A DNA stretch of 64,000 nucleotides from Pseudomonadota bacterium (GTDB lineage Bacteria; Pseudomonadota; Alphaproteobacteria; Rhodobacterales; Rhodobacteraceae), in NCBI GenBank assembly GCA_018240425.1, contig JAFEFU010000072.1, forward strand, positions 1 through 64,000. The letters run 5' to 3'. The position numbers and the translations under genes are program-made. The number at the start of each line of letters is the position of its first letter. Positions within the stretch are counted from its first letter, which is position 1. The notes under the pieces are model-generated. The model made no database searches and had not been told where the DNA came from. It saw nothing but the letters and a program-made list of their open reading frames with translations. Below, piece by piece: positions 61,144 through 64,000 of the stretch.

Positions 61144-61539
61144 TCAGACGCGCCGCCGCTTGGGCGGGCGGCAGCCATTGTGGGCGATCGGCGTCACGTC
61201 GCGGATCGACGTGATGTTGAAGCCCACGGCCGCCAGCGCGCGCAGGGCCGATTCGCGACCCGAACCCGGGCCCTGAACCTCGACTTCCAGGGTCTTGAGA
61301 CCATGTTCCTGCGCCTTGCGGCCGGCGTCCTCGGCGGCCATCTGGGCGGCATAGGGCGTCGACTTGCGCGAGCCCTTGAAGCCCATCGTGCCGGCCGACG
61401 ACCAGGCGATCGCGTTGCCCTGCACGTCCGAGATGAGGATCTTGGTGTTGTTGAACGACGAGTTCACATGCGCCACGCCGGCGGCGATGTTCTTGCGTTC
61501 CTTGCGCTTCATGCGGGTGGCTTTGGTATCGCGTGCCAT
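61144..61539 (-). CDS. rpsK: 30S ribosomal protein S11
   Basis: A 131-residue small-subunit platform protein. [40 protein letters not shown] and [17 protein letters not shown] are the conserved blocks, and it ends [10 protein letters not shown] as usual. It is 14 bases after rpsM in the same transcript. Confidence 0.98.
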   Translation of the reverse strand: MARDTKATRMKRKERKNIAAGVAHVNSSFNNTKILISDVQGNAIAWSSAGTMGFKGSRKSTPYAAQMAAEDAGRKAQEHGLKTLEVEVQGPGSGRESALRALAAVGFNITSIRDVTPIAHNGCRPPKRRRV

Positions 61540-61553
61540 TCTTCAGCGCTCCC

Positions 61554-61922
61554 TTACTTCTTCTTGCCGGCGATCGGCTTCGCCGGGCCCTTGCGGGTGC
61601 GGGCGTTGGTGTGGGTGCGCTGGCCGCGGACCGGCAGGCCCTTGCGGTGGCGCAGGCCGCGGTAGCAGCCGAGGTCCATCAGGCGCTTGATGTTCATCGT
61701 CACTTCACGGCGCAGGTCGCCCTCGACGGTGAAGTTGGCGTCGATGTATTCGCGGATCGCCAGAACTTCGGCGTCGCTCAGCTGGTTCACGCGGCGGGCG
61801 CGGTCGATCTTGATCGCTTCGCAGATCTGTTCTGCGAACATCGGGCCGATGCCGTGAATGTACTGGAGAGAGATGGGGACGCGCTTCCCCGTCGGGATGT
61901 TGACGCCAGCAATACGTGCCAC
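61554..61922 (-). CDS. rpsM: 30S ribosomal protein S13
   Basis: A 122-residue small-subunit head protein. [20 protein letters not shown] is the invariant start, then [17 protein letters not shown], and the basic C-terminus has [20 protein letters not shown]. First gene after the promoter at 62067-62095. Confidence 0.98.
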   Translation of the reverse strand: MARIAGVNIPTGKRVPISLQYIHGIGPMFAEQICEAIKIDRARRVNQLSDAEVLAIREYIDANFTVEGDLRREVTMNIKRLMDLGCYRGLRHRKGLPVRGQRTHTNARTRKGPAKPIAGKKK

Positions 61923-62066
61923 GCGCTTCTTCCTTTCGTTGCGGTTCCGTAGTGCCGGAACCTTTTTTCACAACAAGGGGCCGGAGGCCGGAACCTGCGG
62001 ACCCCGCTCTTTCTCCCCGCCGGCGGATTGCTGCCGAAATGGGGCGATTCTCATGCGAGACGCCGT

Positions 62067-62095
62067 GACCTAGAGGGTTTCCCCCCTGCCGTCAA
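62067..62095 (-). promoter_or_regulatory. Promoter of rpsM-rpsK-rpoA-rplQ
   Basis: On the minus strand TTGACG (62095-62090) and TAGGTC (62072-62067) are separated by 17 bases. The -35 overlaps the adk stop codon, so the alpha operon can start independently of the spc-type operon upstream. Confidence 0.6.
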
Positions 62096-62751
62096 GACAC
62101 GGCCTGCTGATCGACGATCCCCGCCAGGGATTTGGCCACGTCGCCGATTTCGGCCAGCCCGTCGATGGTGAAAAGATCGCCGAGCGCGTAATAATAGCCG
62201 ATCAGCGGCGAGGTCTTCTTGTAATATTCCATCAGCCTGACCTTGAGGCTTTCGGCGTTGTCGTCGGCCCGCCTTTGCATGTCGGTCGAGCCGCAGACAT
62301 CGCAGGTGCCCGGCTTTTTCGTCGGTCTGGTCTGGTCATGATAGACCTCGCCGCAGTTGCCGCAGGTGAAGCGGCCCGAGATGCGGCGGACCAGCGCCTC
62401 GTCGTCCACCCGCATCTCGATCACGGCGTCAAGCCGCTGGCCCGAACGCTTGAGCATGGCGCCAAGCGCGTCGGCCTGGGCCAGCGTGCGCGGGAAGCCG
62501 TCGAAGATGAAGCCCGCGCCGCGGCTGCCCTTCATCTTCTCCTCGATCAGTCCGATCACGATCTCGTCGGTCACGAGGCCGCCGCCGTCCATCACCGCCG
62601 CCACTTTCCGGCCCATCGCCGTCCCGCTGGTGCGCGCCTCGCGCAGCATGTCGCCGGTCGAAAGCTGGACCATGCCGCGCTCTTCGACCAGCTTGCGGGC
62701 CTGAGTGCCCTTCCCCGCCCCCGGCGGGCCCAGCAGGATGATGTTCGTCAT
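62092..62751 (-). CDS. adk: Adenylate kinase, zinc-lid type
   Basis: Interconverts ATP, AMP and ADP. The 219-residue enzyme has [11 protein letters not shown] near the N-terminus, [11 protein letters not shown] and [10 protein letters not shown] in the AMP site. The lid is the long form with a CGNC...CDVC four-cysteine set (in [12 protein letters not shown] and GTCDVCGST), so it should hold a zinc ion, as in some Gram-positives and Paracoccus. It lies 7 bases after secY. Confidence 0.96.
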   Translation of the reverse strand: MTNIILLGPPGAGKGTQARKLVEERGMVQLSTGDMLREARTSGTAMGRKVAAVMDGGGLVTDEIVIGLIEEKMKGSRGAGFIFDGFPRTLAQADALGAMLKRSGQRLDAVIEMRVDDEALVRRISGRFTCGNCGEVYHDQTRPTKKPGTCDVCGSTDMQRRADDNAESLKVRLMEYYKKTSPLIGYYYALGDLFTIDGLAEIGDVAKSLAGIVDQQAVS

Positions 62752-62758
62752 TCGGACC

Positions 62759-64000
<1,242 letters not shown>

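Overview
The window is one contiguous piece of an alphaproteobacterial chromosome, most likely Rhodobacterales (Rhodobacteraceae/Paracoccaceae). The reasons are high GC, dense operons with many 4-bp ATGA overlaps, a Bzt/Aap-type amino-acid transporter, the order rpmH-rnpA-yidD / yidC-MOSC-engB-argB, the order secY-adk-rpsM-rpsK-rpoA-rplQ, a LuxR/LuxI pair beside rarA-crcB, and promoters of the TTGACN-N17-TANNNT type. No rRNA, tRNA, CRISPR array or prophage was seen. No gene-free stretch exceeds about 270 bases.

Layout. 1-0.1 kb: tail of an IS110-family transposase at the left edge. 0.1-12.7 kb: mostly housekeeping and small catabolic genes (Tat-exported polysaccharide deacetylase, two small membrane proteins, deoC with a double-domain aldehyde dehydrogenase, an L,D-transpeptidase lipoprotein, a cupin, panB-panC, a P1 peptidase, an M19 dipeptidase, a YcaQ-type glycosylase). 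12.8-24.0 kb: a coherent catabolic island with a four-gene ABC importer, an RpiR regulator, an N-formylglutamate amidohydrolase-family hydrolase, a glutamine-synthetase-like enzyme, an aldehyde dehydrogenase, an iron-type alcohol dehydrogenase and an FAD amino-acid oxidoreductase. The enzyme set fits uptake and gamma-glutamylation-dependent oxidation of a small amine or amino alcohol. This is the best candidate for an undescribed system in the window. 24.1-36.1 kb: ugd, a divergent PNPOx/MocR pair, a malonyl-CoA-synthetase-like enzyme, a zinc uptake locus (znuB, znuC, zur divergent from znuA around a Zur box), sugar enzymes, a GbsR/MarR regulator and an orphan sensor kinase. 36.1-37.7 kb: a DNA methyltransferase fused to an Mrr-like nuclease domain, with an AT-richer centre.

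37.9-48.7 kb: rpmH-rnpA-yidD, then an inverted hydrolase, ttcA and a degenerate-GGDEF/EAL protein, then yidC-MOSC-engB, a short-chain dehydrogenase, argB, a 4Fe-4S protein and a SixA-type phosphatase. 48.8-53.5 kb: the bztABCD (aapJQMP) transporter on the minus strand. 53.7-64 kb, all minus strand: crcB-rluC-HAD-ATP12 chaperone, rarA, luxR-luxI, then the ribosomal/RNA polymerase alpha cluster up to a secY truncated by the right edge.

Motif positions were read by hand and no database or folding program was run. Family names rest on recognised motifs and length; substrates for transporters and catabolic enzymes are inference.
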